Assembly: GCA_016706565.1 (NCBI GenBank) | Contig: JADJJI010000005.1 | Span: forward strand, 248,001-312,000 | Length of the DNA: 64,000 bases | Origin: Piscinibacter sp. | GTDB lineage: Bacteria; Pseudomonadota; Gammaproteobacteria; Burkholderiales; Burkholderiaceae_C | Reading direction: 5' to 3' | Part shown: positions 38,916 to 49,850 of the stretch, one piece after another | Layout: the number at the start of each line of letters is the position of its first letter | Position numbering within the stretch: the first letter of the stretch is position 1 | The notes under the pieces: generated by a model | Told to the model about the DNA's origin: nothing | What the model saw: only the letters and a program-made list of their open reading frames with translations | Databases searched by the model: none | Position numbers and translations under genes: made by a program

Positions 38916-39813
38916 CTACCCCGCGCCGCCGTCTGCGCCCAGGCGCACGCTGACTTCACCGCTGGTCACCGCCACCAGTCCGGCCGGCGTGCGCACCTGC
39001 AGCGCGCCTCGCTCGTCGACCCCCTCGGCCACGCCCTCGGCCACGCCCTGCTGCGTCGTGCGTACCGGTTGGCCGAGCAGCAGGTCGCGCCGCGAATAGG
39101 CGGCCACGAAGCCGGCAAACCCTTCGGCCTCGAAGCGTCGGATCGCCTGCACCAGCGGCAATGCCAGCCGGTGCAGCACGGCAGGTGCTTCGACCTGCGC
39201 ATCGATCTCCTGCAGGCAGGCGAAGCCGGTGCCCACCTCGGGGGCCTGCATCGGCTGCACGTTCAGGCCCACGCCGATCACGGCCAGCCGCTTGGCGCCG
39301 GCCGCGACGGTCTCGATCAGCACGCCGCCGAGCTTGCGCCCGGCATGGGGCGCGTCGAGCAGCCACAAGTCGTTGGGCCACTTCAGGCCCACGCGCGGCG
39401 CTGCAGCCTCCTGCACGGGGTCGAGCGCCTCGGCCAGCGCCAGGCCGACCGCCAGCGACAACCCGGACCAGTCGGCACGCTCGACGGGCATGGACAGCGA
39501 GAAGGTCAGCGATGCCCCCGGCATCGACTGCCAGCCGCGCCCCAGCCGGCCGCGGCCGCCGGTCTGGTGCTCGGCGACCAGCAGGCAAGGTTGCGTCGGC
39601 GGCACGGCGCCCGAAGGCCGCGCTCTCGACGCTGCGCTGCACCAGCACCTCGGCACTGTCCGCCTCGGGGCGCATGACGACGCGGGCGCGCTCGAGCAGT
39701 GCGGTGTTGGTCGAGGAGCAACGCTCGACCACCTCCACGCTCAGGCCGGGCAGCAGTGTGCGCAGCTGCTGCCAAAGCGCCTCGGCTCCCCAGTGAAGCG
39801 GAGTCTCTGTCAT
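38916..39813 (-). pseudogene. birA: Biotin-[acetyl-CoA-carboxylase] ligase, one-base frameshift
   Basis: The N-terminal frame from the ATG at 39813 reads MTETPLHWGAEALWQQL and the biotin-ligase start ERCSSTNTALLERA. The rest, with the biotin and ATP loop GGRGRLGRGW and LKWPNDLWL, is in another frame ending at 38916. Removing one base from the CCC at 39610-39612 (GGG on the coding strand) joins them as AFGAVPPTQPCLLVAEHQ and gives a 298-residue enzyme. It lacks a DNA-binding domain, so it is a plain ligase. As with gap, one extra G explains the break and a sequence error is likely. Confidence 0.88.
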
Positions 39814-39818
39814 CGCCG

Positions 39819-40319
39819 TCAGCGCTTGGGCGCCAGCATGGTGCCGCGGCACTTCTTCGAACCGCAGCGGCACTCGAACTGCTTCTTCAGCTTGGGCGTG
39901 TACTTCTCGTCGATGATCAGGCCGTAGTCGTAGAACAGTTCGGCACCCGGCTTGATGCTGCGCAGCGCCTTGATGAAGACGCGGCCGTCGATCTCGTCGG
40001 CTTCGCAGTTGGGCTGGCAGGCGTGGTTGATCCAGCGCGCCGCATTGCCGCCGTGCTTGGCGTCGATGACGTTGCCGTCGTCGATGTGGAAATAGAAGGT
40101 ATGGTCCGGGTCTTTCGGATCGTGAGGATGGCGGCGCAGGGCCTCCGGCCAATCGATCACCTCGCCCTTGTACTCGATCACCACCTCGCCCTTGGACAGC
40201 GGCTTGAGCGCGAAGACGCCCTTGCCGTGCACACCGGAACGGCGAACCTGGATGCGTCGTCCGCCGGGGGCCGCTTCGGCGGCCGGGTGCTGCTTGCCGT
40301 TGGTTGCTTGCGCCTTCAT
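39819..40319 (-). CDS. SET-domain protein
   Basis: A 166-residue protein that is essentially one SET domain. It has GKGVFALKPLSKGEVVIEYKG (about residues 33-53), the pseudoknot motif RWINHACQPNCEA (about 95-107), ELFYDYG (about 127-133) and a post-SET cysteine cluster FECRCGSKKCRG. These are the AdoMet- and lysine-binding parts of lysine methyltransferases. Bacterial substrates are largely unknown. The ATG at 40319 is the best start; ATGs at 40334 and 40343 also fit. It lies six bases before birA and is divergent from topB. Confidence 0.85.
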   Translation of the reverse strand: MKAQATNGKQHPAAEAAPGGRRIQVRRSGVHGKGVFALKPLSKGEVVIEYKGEVIDWPEALRRHPHDPKDPDHTFYFHIDDGNVIDAKHGGNAARWINHACQPNCEADEIDGRVFIKALRSIKPGAELFYDYGLIIDEKYTPKLKKQFECRCGSKKCRGTMLAPKR

Positions 40320-40350
40320 CGTCTTTGGGTACATTGAAATCATGGGCGCG

Positions 40351-40368
40351 CGTGCGTGCGTGCGTGCG
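40351..40368. repeat. Short CGTG tandem repeat
   Basis: Four and a half copies of CGTG lie in the 113-base divergent gap between the SET-domain gene and topB. Tetranucleotide tracts can vary in copy number by slippage; whether this one does is unknown. Confidence 0.6.
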
Positions 40369-40432
40369 CGCGAGAAGCCCGGATTGTATTGATGCGGCAC
40401 GTTCCGCTTGCCAGAGCCTTTCCCGAGACACC

Positions 40433-43042
<2,610 letters not shown>

Positions 43043-43049
43043 CGCGGGC

Positions 43050-43376
43050 GTGGCCGACGAACTGCCGAGCTGCCTGACGCGCCACGGCGAGCGCCTGTGG
43101 CTGGCCGTCAGCGTGGTGCCCAATGCCAAGCGCACCGGCGCCGATGCGCTGCACGACGGGGCCTTGCGAGTTCGCCTGGCGGCGCCACCGGTGGATGGCA
43201 AGGCCAACGATGTGCTGGTGCACTGGGTGGCCGACGAACTCGACCTGCCACGCCGTGCGGTGACGCTGGTGCGCGGGCAGACAGCCCGTCGCAAGTGGCT
43301 CGAGATTGACGGGGCGCAAGAAGAAGTGATGCGGGCCTGGCTCGAACGTTTGCTGAGCCCCACATCTCGCCCCTGA
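43050..43376 (+). CDS. DUF167 family protein (YggU-like)
   Basis: A 108-residue protein starting with GTG at 43050, seven bases after topB. It has the DUF167 blocks VSVVPNAKRTGA, LRVRLAAPPVDGKANDVLVHW and VTLVRGQTARRKWLEI. The fold is a small alpha/beta domain; function is unknown, and members often ride in operons with unrelated genes. It is probably co-transcribed with topB. Confidence 0.85.
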   Translation: MADELPSCLTRHGERLWLAVSVVPNAKRTGADALHDGALRVRLAAPPVDGKANDVLVHWVADELDLPRRAVTLVRGQTARRKWLEIDGAQEEVMRAWLERLLSPTSRP

Positions 43377-43429
43377 AGATGCCAACTGCGTCACGCCACC
43401 CTGAGCGGGTTTGCCTCTAGTCTGCGAGC

Positions 43430-44254
43430 ATGACGTTTGCCCCCACTTTCCTGGCCCGCGGCCTGTGCGCCGCGCTGATGCTGCTCGCTTCGCCGTGGGC
43501 GAATGCCCTCGTGTTCGCGGTCAACGAGGGCGTGACCTACCGCGTGCCACTGGAGGAGGTGCGTGGCCGCTACGCCGTCATCGCTGCCGACCTCTCCAAG
43601 CTGCTCAAGCAGCCGGTCACCATCGAGCCGGTGGGCGACTACAACCTGCTTCGCCGCGGCCTGCAGTCCAAGGCCTACGACATCGCGATGATCCACCCGG
43701 CTCACGTGTCGATCCAGGCCATCAAGGGCAGCGGCTACAAGCTCGTCGCCGTGACCAAGGGCTATCAGAAGTACACGGCCAGCTTCCTCGTGTCGGCCGA
43801 CTCCACGATGAGTTCGCTGGCCGACCTCAAGGGGCGCAAGCTCGGCGCGCCCGACGAGGACTCGATCACCTCGTGGATGGTGCGCGCCACGCTGCGCGAC
43901 GCGAAGATTGAGCCGGGCCAGATCGCCATCACCTACACGCGCTACCAGGACGCGGTGCCGTTCTTCGTCGAGAACAAGCTGACGCAGTCCGGCGCGACGG
44001 CGGCCAATGCGCTGGTGAAGGCCTGGCAGGCCAAGGGCGGCAAGATCCTCGCCCAGTCGAAATCGGTGCCGATCAAGCACATCCTCGCCAGCCCGAACCT
44101 CGGTGCCGACCAGGTCGAGAAGATCCGCGACTACCTGATCGGGCTGGACGGCAGCGACGAAGGCAAGAAGAAGCTCGAGCCGACCAAGTACACCGGCTTC
44201 GAGAAGTACGACGAAGCGAAGATGCTGGAGCTCGGCGCCTGGCTCGGCTTGTGA
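43430..44254 (+). CDS. Phosphonate/phosphite-type periplasmic binding protein, orphan
   Basis: A 274-residue exported binding protein. The signal peptide is about residues 1-26 (LCAALMLLASPWANA). The body is of the PhnD-like type, with LKQPVTIEPVGDYNLLRRGLQSKAYDIAMIHPAHVSI (about residues 53-89) and the later blocks LKGRKLGAPDEDS and LASPNLG. Family members bind phosphate-like anions. No permease or ATPase gene is adjacent, so it may serve a distant transporter or a sensor. It follows the topB operon by 53 bases on the same strand. Confidence 0.8.
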   Translation: MTFAPTFLARGLCAALMLLASPWANALVFAVNEGVTYRVPLEEVRGRYAVIAADLSKLLKQPVTIEPVGDYNLLRRGLQSKAYDIAMIHPAHVSIQAIKGSGYKLVAVTKGYQKYTASFLVSADSTMSSLADLKGRKLGAPDEDSITSWMVRATLRDAKIEPGQIAITYTRYQDAVPFFVENKLTQSGATAANALVKAWQAKGGKILAQSKSVPIKHILASPNLGADQVEKIRDYLIGLDGSDEGKKKLEPTKYTGFEKYDEAKMLELGAWLGL

Positions 44255-44261
44255 GGCTGCA

Positions 44262-44687
44262 CTAGCCCTGGCCGACGATCGAGGCGGTGACGACCAGTTC
44301 CTCGAACAGGGCCATCGACACCTTGCCCGAGACCGCATAGGGATCGAGCACCGCGGTCTCGGAGTACTTCAGCAGCAGCGACGGGTTCAGCCGCGACAGG
44401 TTGACCTGCCCCATCGACCAGCCTGCGAAGCGACGCTCGCCGATCTCTTCGTAGCTGAGCAGCACCACGTCGAGGTGGCGCTTGTCCGCCGCGATGCGGT
44501 TGTACAGCGTGTTGACCTGCTGGCGCCCGCCTTCGAGCAGCTGCAGGAAGATGCCGCCCGAGAAGCACAGCACCCCGGTGATCCCGTTGGCCGCGTTCTC
44601 GGCCTTGGACTTGCGCAGGATGGCCAGCAGCGCCTCCTGGTCCACCGAGTCGGCGGCGCGGCTGGCGTACATCAGTCGGACGAGCAT
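44262..44687 (-). CDS. BLUF-domain blue-light sensor
   Basis: A 141-residue protein that is one BLUF domain. The photocycle residues are all present: Tyr7, Asn31, Gln49, plus Trp90 and Met92. With a one-residue offset these match Tyr8, Asn32, Gln50, Trp91 and Met93 of Slr1694. It should bind FAD and respond to blue light by a hydrogen-bond switch. It has no output domain, so it must signal by protein contact. The start lies one base after the folE stop, so it is made from the folE transcript. Confidence 0.92.
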   Translation of the reverse strand: MLVRLMYASRAADSVDQEALLAILRKSKAENAANGITGVLCFSGGIFLQLLEGGRQQVNTLYNRIAADKRHLDVVLLSYEEIGERRFAGWSMGQVNLSRLNPSLLLKYSETAVLDPYAVSGKVSMALFEELVVTASIVGQG

Positions 44688-44688
44688 G

Positions 44689-45423
44689 TCAGTTTCCGTT
44701 CTTCTTCGAGAGCAGGGAGAGGAATTCGCGGCGCAGGTTGGCGTCTTTCAGGAAGGCGCCGCGCATCACCGAGTTGGTCATCATCGACTCGTCGTCCTTC
44801 ACGCCGCGCCAGTGCATGCAGAAATGGTCGGCTTCCATCACGATGGCCAGCCCGTCGGGCTTCACGCGCTCCTGCAATTCGTTGGCCAGCATGGTCACGG
44901 CCTCTTCCTGGATCTGCGGCCGGCTCATGATCCAGTCGCAGATGCGAGCGTACTTCGACAGCCCGATCAGGTTCGAGAATTCATTGGGCAGCACGCCGAT
45001 CCATACCTTGCCGAGGATGGGGCACAGGTGGTGCGAGCAGGCGCTGCGCACCTTGATCGGCCCGACGATCATCAGCTCGTTCAGGCGCGAGAAGTTCGGA
45101 AACTCGGTCACCGAGGGCATCGGCGTGTAGCGGCCGACGAAGACCTCGTTGATGAACATCTTCGCCACGCGCTTCGCGGTTTCCTGCGTGTTGTGGTCGC
45201 TGTCGGTGTCGATCACCAGTGCGCGCAGCACCTCCTGCATCTTGGCGGTGACCTCGGCCTTGAGCTCGTCGATCTCGCCGTCCTCGATGAAGTCGGCGAT
45301 GTTGTCGTTGGCGTGATAGCGGCATTGCGCGCCGATCAGCCGGTAGCGGATGCGGTCCGAGGCGGGCAGTCGCGCCAGCTCTTCCTCGGTGCGGAAGATC
45401 GGGGTGGCTTGGTCGGCAGGCAT
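44689..45423 (-). CDS. folE: GTP cyclohydrolase I
   Basis: A 244-residue type IA GTP cyclohydrolase. It converts GTP to dihydroneopterin triphosphate, the first step to folate and tetrahydropterins. Zinc and active-site residues are in VRSACSHHLCPILG (about residues 124-137), with the later Cys in DHFCMHWRGV (about 200). Other blocks (KRVAKMF, EFPNFSRLNEL, GLSKYARICDWI) are intact. It is followed after one base by the BLUF gene. Co-transcription of a pterin-pathway enzyme with a flavin photosensor is notable. It is divergent from rsmB. Confidence 0.95.
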   Translation of the reverse strand: MPADQATPIFRTEEELARLPASDRIRYRLIGAQCRYHANDNIADFIEDGEIDELKAEVTAKMQEVLRALVIDTDSDHNTQETAKRVAKMFINEVFVGRYTPMPSVTEFPNFSRLNELMIVGPIKVRSACSHHLCPILGKVWIGVLPNEFSNLIGLSKYARICDWIMSRPQIQEEAVTMLANELQERVKPDGLAIVMEADHFCMHWRGVKDDESMMTNSVMRGAFLKDANLRREFLSLLSKKNGN

Positions 45424-45512
45424 GGTCGAATCTGGAATCGTCAGGCGCCACAGGGTAGCGCAGGCGGGCCGCCGGCGCAGCGCGGGCCGGCCCTGCCCGT
45501 AGACTGGGCACG

Positions 45513-46844
45513 GTGAATGCTCCTGCCCCGACCGCCCCGATCACCCACCCCTCGCTGCCGCTGGCCCAACTGCTGATCCACGCTGCCGCCGCAGTGCAGG
45601 CCGTGCGGAGTGGCCAGAGCCTGACCGAGGCGCTCGAGCGCTGCCCTGGCTCCGCGCGGCCCGGCGCGCAGGCGCTGAGCTTCCATGCGCTGCGATGGAT
45701 GGGCGGCGCCCAGGCCGTGCGCGAGCAGCTCGTGCCGAAGGCGCCGCCGCCAGCGCTCGATGCCCTGCTGCTCACCGCCCTGGCGCTGCTCTGGCCGGGA
45801 TCCGGCCCGCCCTATGCCGAGCACACGCTGGTGGACCAGGCTGTGATGGCCGCGAAGCAGCGCGGCGGCTTCGTCAACGCCGTGCTGCGGCGCTTCCTGC
45901 GCGAGCGCGAGGCGCTGCTGGCCGGCTTGCACGGCAACCTGGTGGCCAGCTTCAACCACCCGCGCTGGTGGATCGAGCGCCTGCAGCACGACTGGCCCGA
46001 GCATTGGCAGGCCTTGCTCGCCGTCGACCAGCAGCGTGCGCCGATGACGCTGCGCGTGAACACCCGGCGCGGCAGCGTGGCCGACTACCTGCGCCGGCTG
46101 GCCGAGGCCGGCATGGCGGCTTCGGCCGGGCCCGGCGACCAGGCGATCGTGCTCGCGCAGCCCTGCCCGGTGCAGCATCTTCCCGGCTTTCCCGAGGGCG
46201 ACGTGTCGGTCCAGGATGCTGCCGCGCAGCGCGCCGCGCCGCTGCTGCTCGGCGGCGGCCTGCCCGCCGGCGCCCGGGTGCTCGACGCCTGCGCCGCACC
46301 CGGTGGCAAGACGGCGCACCTGCTCGAACGCGCCGAACTCGACGTTCTGGCGCTGGACAGCGACGTGAAACGCCTGGCCCGCGTGCACGAGACGCTGGCG
46401 CGGCTGCAGCTCAGCGCCCGCACCGTGGCCGCCGACGCCGGCGAAACCGCCGCCTGGTGGGACGGGAGACCCTTCGACGCCATCCTGCTCGACGCCCCGT
46501 GCAGTGCCTCGGGCATCGTGCGGCGCCACCCCGATGTGCGCTGGCTGCGCCGCGCCAGCGACATCGACGCGCTGGCGCGCACCCAGGCCCGGCTGCTCGA
46601 CGCGCTGTGGCCCACGTTGCGCCCGGGTGGGCGGCTGCTGTACTGCACCTGCTCGGTCTTCAAGGCTGAGGGGCAGGCCCAGATCGACGCTTTTTTGCAA
46701 CGCCACGGTGACGCCGCCGTCCCTGCCGAGCCCGCGTCCCCGGGCCATCTGCTCCCGCTGCCCGACAATGAACCCGATCGTCCGCCGCCCCCTTCGGGTG
46801 CATCGGCGGACGGGTTCTTCTACAGCCTGCTCGAAAAGACCTGA
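45513..46844 (+). CDS. rsmB: 16S rRNA (cytosine-967-C5)-methyltransferase
   Basis: A 443-residue enzyme starting with GTG at 45513. The N-terminal NusB-like RNA-binding domain covers about residues 15-140 and the C-terminal domain is the AdoMet-dependent RsmB/Fmu fold. The SAM motif is DACAAPGGKTAHLLE (about 264-278), and the cysteines needed are in DAPCSASGIVRRHPD (about 328-342) and YCTCSVF (about 379). It methylates C967 of 16S rRNA. It begins the conserved run rsmB-DUF4390-ntrY-ntrX. Confidence 0.93.
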   Translation: MNAPAPTAPITHPSLPLAQLLIHAAAAVQAVRSGQSLTEALERCPGSARPGAQALSFHALRWMGGAQAVREQLVPKAPPPALDALLLTALALLWPGSGPPYAEHTLVDQAVMAAKQRGGFVNAVLRRFLREREALLAGLHGNLVASFNHPRWWIERLQHDWPEHWQALLAVDQQRAPMTLRVNTRRGSVADYLRRLAEAGMAASAGPGDQAIVLAQPCPVQHLPGFPEGDVSVQDAAAQRAAPLLLGGGLPAGARVLDACAAPGGKTAHLLERAELDVLALDSDVKRLARVHETLARLQLSARTVAADAGETAAWWDGRPFDAILLDAPCSASGIVRRHPDVRWLRRASDIDALARTQARLLDALWPTLRPGGRLLYCTCSVFKAEGQAQIDAFLQRHGDAAVPAEPASPGHLLPLPDNEPDRPPPPSGASADGFFYSLLEKT

Positions 46845-46858
46845 ATCCCGCCCACCCC

Positions 46859-47467
46859 ATGCGCAGCGCGGCACGCTCGAACGGCAGTCCAGGCCCCCGC
46901 GCAGTCGGCTGCATGCGTGGGGTCCGTGGCTGGCTGGGCGTGTTCCTGATGCTCTGGCTGGGCTGGCTGGCCCCGGCACAGGCTCAAAGCGGCGGCGCCG
47001 AATTGGCGAGCTTCGGCGTGCAGCGCGGCGAAGACGGCCTGCTGCTCAACTACGCCGTCAACTTCGAGCTGCCGCGCGGGGCCGAAGAGGCGCTGAACAA
47101 GGCCGTGCCGCTGTACTTCGTGGCCGAGGCAGAGGTGTTCCGCGACCGCTGGTACTGGCGCGACAAGCGCATCGCCAGCGCGGCGCGCGTCTGGCGCATC
47201 GTCTTCCAGCCGCTGACCTTCAACTACCGTGTCACCTTCGCCGGCATCAGCCAGAGTTTCGCGACGCGGGCCGAGGCCTTCGCCTCGATCCGACGCGGCG
47301 CCAACTGGAAGGTCGCCGAACCGGCGCAGCTGGAAGAGGGCGCCCGGCACTACGTCGAGTTCAGCTTCCGCCTCGACACCTCGCTGCTGCCGCGGCCGAT
47401 GCAGATCGGCATCGGCTCGCAGCCCGACTGGGCGCTGTCGGTCGAGCGTACGCAGCGCTTCGATTGA
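46859..47467 (+). CDS. DUF4390 exported protein
   Basis: A 202-residue protein with a hydrophobic N-terminal segment (WLGVFLMLWLGWLAPAQA) and a beta-rich DUF4390 body (about residues 48-200). An internal ATG at 46913 gives a neater signal peptide and may be the true start; neither ATG has a clear ribosome-binding site. Function unknown. It sits 14 bases after rsmB and 40 before ntrY, the usual place for this family, so it may act with the NtrY kinase in the membrane; that is inference. Confidence 0.83.
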   Translation: MRSAARSNGSPGPRAVGCMRGVRGWLGVFLMLWLGWLAPAQAQSGGAELASFGVQRGEDGLLLNYAVNFELPRGAEEALNKAVPLYFVAEAEVFRDRWYWRDKRIASAARVWRIVFQPLTFNYRVTFAGISQSFATRAEAFASIRRGANWKVAEPAQLEEGARHYVEFSFRLDTSLLPRPMQIGIGSQPDWALSVERTQRFD

Positions 47468-47507
47468 ACGCTGAACCTGCGCGCGCCGCGCCGCTCAGAC
47501 TCCGATC

Positions 47508-49844
47508 ATGACCAAGGCGACACGCTGGGCCTGGATCGTCTCGCTGGTGGCGGTGACGGGGGCGGGCCTCGTGCTCGCCTTCCTGCTTTCGGTGGCCACC
47601 AACAGCCCCGCGCTGTACGAGCGCCACTACGTCTGGCTGTTCTGGGTCAACGTGACGGTGGCGGCGCTGCTCGCGCTGGTGATCGGCATCGCCTCGGTGC
47701 GGCTGATCGTGCGCGTGCGGCGGCGCAAGTTCGGCAGCCGGCTGCTGCTCAAGCTGGCGGCGATCTTCGCCCTCGTCGGCGTGGTGCCGGGGGTGCTGAT
47801 CTACCTGGTGAGCTACCAGTTCGTCTCGCGCAGCATCGAGAGCTGGTTCGACGTGAAGGTGGAAAGCGCGCTCGACGCCGGCCTGAACCTCGGCCGCGGC
47901 ACGCTCGACGCGCTCGTCAACGAACTCGCCGGCCGCACGCGCCTGGCCGCCGAGAAGCTGGGCGAGACCGCGGCGGCGCCGCTGCTCGACGGCCGCGGCG
48001 GCACCGCGCAGATGTTCGCACTCGAACGTTTGCGCGAGCAGCTCGCGGCGCAGGAGGTGTCGATCGTTGCCGCGTCGGGCCAGACCTTGCTGTCGGCCAG
48101 CAGCAGCGCCGCGGGCCTGTTGCCCGACCGACCCCCCGCGACCATGCTGCGCCAGGCGCGCTTGTCGCGCGTGACCGGCCAGCTCGAGGGGCTCGACGAA
48201 GACACCGGCAGCGCGCCGAATGCGCGCATCCGCGTGCTCGCGCTGATCCCCAGCGCCAATTTCGCGCTCACCGAGCAGGAGCGTTACCTGATGGTGCGGC
48301 AGCTCCTGCCGTCCACCCTGACCGCCAATGCGCTGGCCGTGCAGACCGCCTACCGCGAGTACCAGCAGCGCGCCTTGGCGCGTGACGGCCTGCGCCGCAT
48401 GTACATCGGCACGCTGACCCTCGCGCTCGTGCTGGCGGTGTTCGGCGCCGTGCTGCTCGCCGCGCTGCTGGGCAATCAGCTCGCCAAGCCGCTGCTGCTG
48501 CTCGCAGAAGGCGTGGACCAGGTGGCTCGCGGCGACCTCAGTGCCAAGCCGGTGTTCGCCTCGCGCGACGAGCTCGGCGGCCTGACCCGCTCGTTCGCCG
48601 ACATGACCGAGCAGCTCTCGGAGGCCCGCTCGCTCGTGCAGCGCAGCGTGCGGCAGGTCGAGGGCGCACGCGCCAACCTGCAGACCATCCTCGACAACCT
48701 GACCGCCGGCGTGATCGTGTTCGACCGCGACGGCCGCATCGACACCGTCAACCCCGGCGCCACGCGCATCGTCAAGCTGCCGCTGTCGGCCTACCGCGGC
48801 CGCCGGCTCGACGAGGTGCCGGGCCTGGAGGTGTTCGCCAAGGGCGTGTGGCAGCGCTTCGAGCTGCACGCCAGCAGCCCCGAGGCCGGCGAGCGCGACC
48901 ACTGGCAGGATTCCTTCGAGCTGCAGACGCAGGACTCGCAGGGCCGCGACCGTGACACGCTGACGCTGCTGGTGCGCGGCGCGGCCATGCCGCAGGGAGC
49001 GCGGTTGATGGTGTTCGACGACATCACCGAGGTCGTTTCGGCACAGCGCACCGAGGCCTGGAGCGAGGTGGCGCGCCGGCTCGCGCACGAGATCAAGAAC
49101 CCGCTCACTCCCATCCAGCTCTCGGCCGAACGGCTGCAGCACAAGCTCGAAGCCAAGCTCGAGGGGCCCGACCAGACCATGCTCGCGCGCTCGGTGGCCA
49201 CCATCGTCAACCAGGTGCAGGCGATGAAGACGCTGGTCAACGAATTCCGCGACTATGCGCGGCTGCCCGCCGCGCAGCTCAAGCCTCTGGACCTGAACGC
49301 GCTGGTCGGCGAGGTGCTGGGCCTGTACGTCACCGCGCAGGAGTCCGGCCAGCTGTATGCCGAGCTCGGGCAGGGCCTGCCGATGATCATCGGCGACAGC
49401 ACGCAGCTGCGGCAGGTCATCCACAACCTCGTGCAGAACGCGCTCGATTCGGTGGCCGACAAGACCGACGGCCGCGTGCTCGTGCGCACGGAGGCGGCTC
49501 GCAGCGAGCAAGGCGACCTGCGCGCCGTGCGCCTGCAGGTGATCGACAACGGCCACGGGTTCCCGGACAAGGTGCTCAAGCGGGCCTTCGAGCCCTACGT
49601 CACCACCAAGAGCAAGGGCACCGGACTGGGCCTGGCCGTCGTCAAGAAGATCGCCGACGAACATGGCGCGCGTGTGCGCATCGCGAACCTGGGGGTGGCG
49701 CGCGACCTCGCGACAGGCGACACTCCACCGCCGGCGGGCGCCGCCGGTGCGACGGGGGCTCAAGTTTCGCTATCATTTTCCAAGTTCGCTCCGGCCGACG
49801 GCATCCCAGCCGTCGCGGTGGCCACCGTGAGCCGGACGCACTGA
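47508..49844 (+). CDS. ntrY: NtrY-like sensor histidine kinase
   Basis: A 778-residue membrane kinase. Two helices lie at the N terminus (about residues 8-30 and 43-65) and a third near 85-105, followed by a periplasmic part, another helix (about 305-330), HAMP (about 330-382), PAS (about 398-510), the His-box with His527 (RRLAHEIKNPLTP) and the ATPase domain (VQNALDSV, DNGHGFPDK, GTGLGLAVVKK). The AEIKNPLTPIQLSAERL-like His-box is typical of NtrY. It phosphorylates the regulator encoded seven bases downstream. Substrate signal is not known; nitrogen or redox sensing is family knowledge. Confidence 0.9.
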   Translation: MTKATRWAWIVSLVAVTGAGLVLAFLLSVATNSPALYERHYVWLFWVNVTVAALLALVIGIASVRLIVRVRRRKFGSRLLLKLAAIFALVGVVPGVLIYLVSYQFVSRSIESWFDVKVESALDAGLNLGRGTLDALVNELAGRTRLAAEKLGETAAAPLLDGRGGTAQMFALERLREQLAAQEVSIVAASGQTLLSASSSAAGLLPDRPPATMLRQARLSRVTGQLEGLDEDTGSAPNARIRVLALIPSANFALTEQERYLMVRQLLPSTLTANALAVQTAYREYQQRALARDGLRRMYIGTLTLALVLAVFGAVLLAALLGNQLAKPLLLLAEGVDQVARGDLSAKPVFASRDELGGLTRSFADMTEQLSEARSLVQRSVRQVEGARANLQTILDNLTAGVIVFDRDGRIDTVNPGATRIVKLPLSAYRGRRLDEVPGLEVFAKGVWQRFELHASSPEAGERDHWQDSFELQTQDSQGRDRDTLTLLVRGAAMPQGARLMVFDDITEVVSAQRTEAWSEVARRLAHEIKNPLTPIQLSAERLQHKLEAKLEGPDQTMLARSVATIVNQVQAMKTLVNEFRDYARLPAAQLKPLDLNALVGEVLGLYVTAQESGQLYAELGQGLPMIIGDSTQLRQVIHNLVQNALDSVADKTDGRVLVRTEAARSEQGDLRAVRLQVIDNGHGFPDKVLKRAFEPYVTTKSKGTGLGLAVVKKIADEHGARVRIANLGVARDLATGDTPPPAGAAGATGAQVSLSFSKFAPADGIPAVAVATVSRTH

Positions 49845-49850
49845 CCATCC

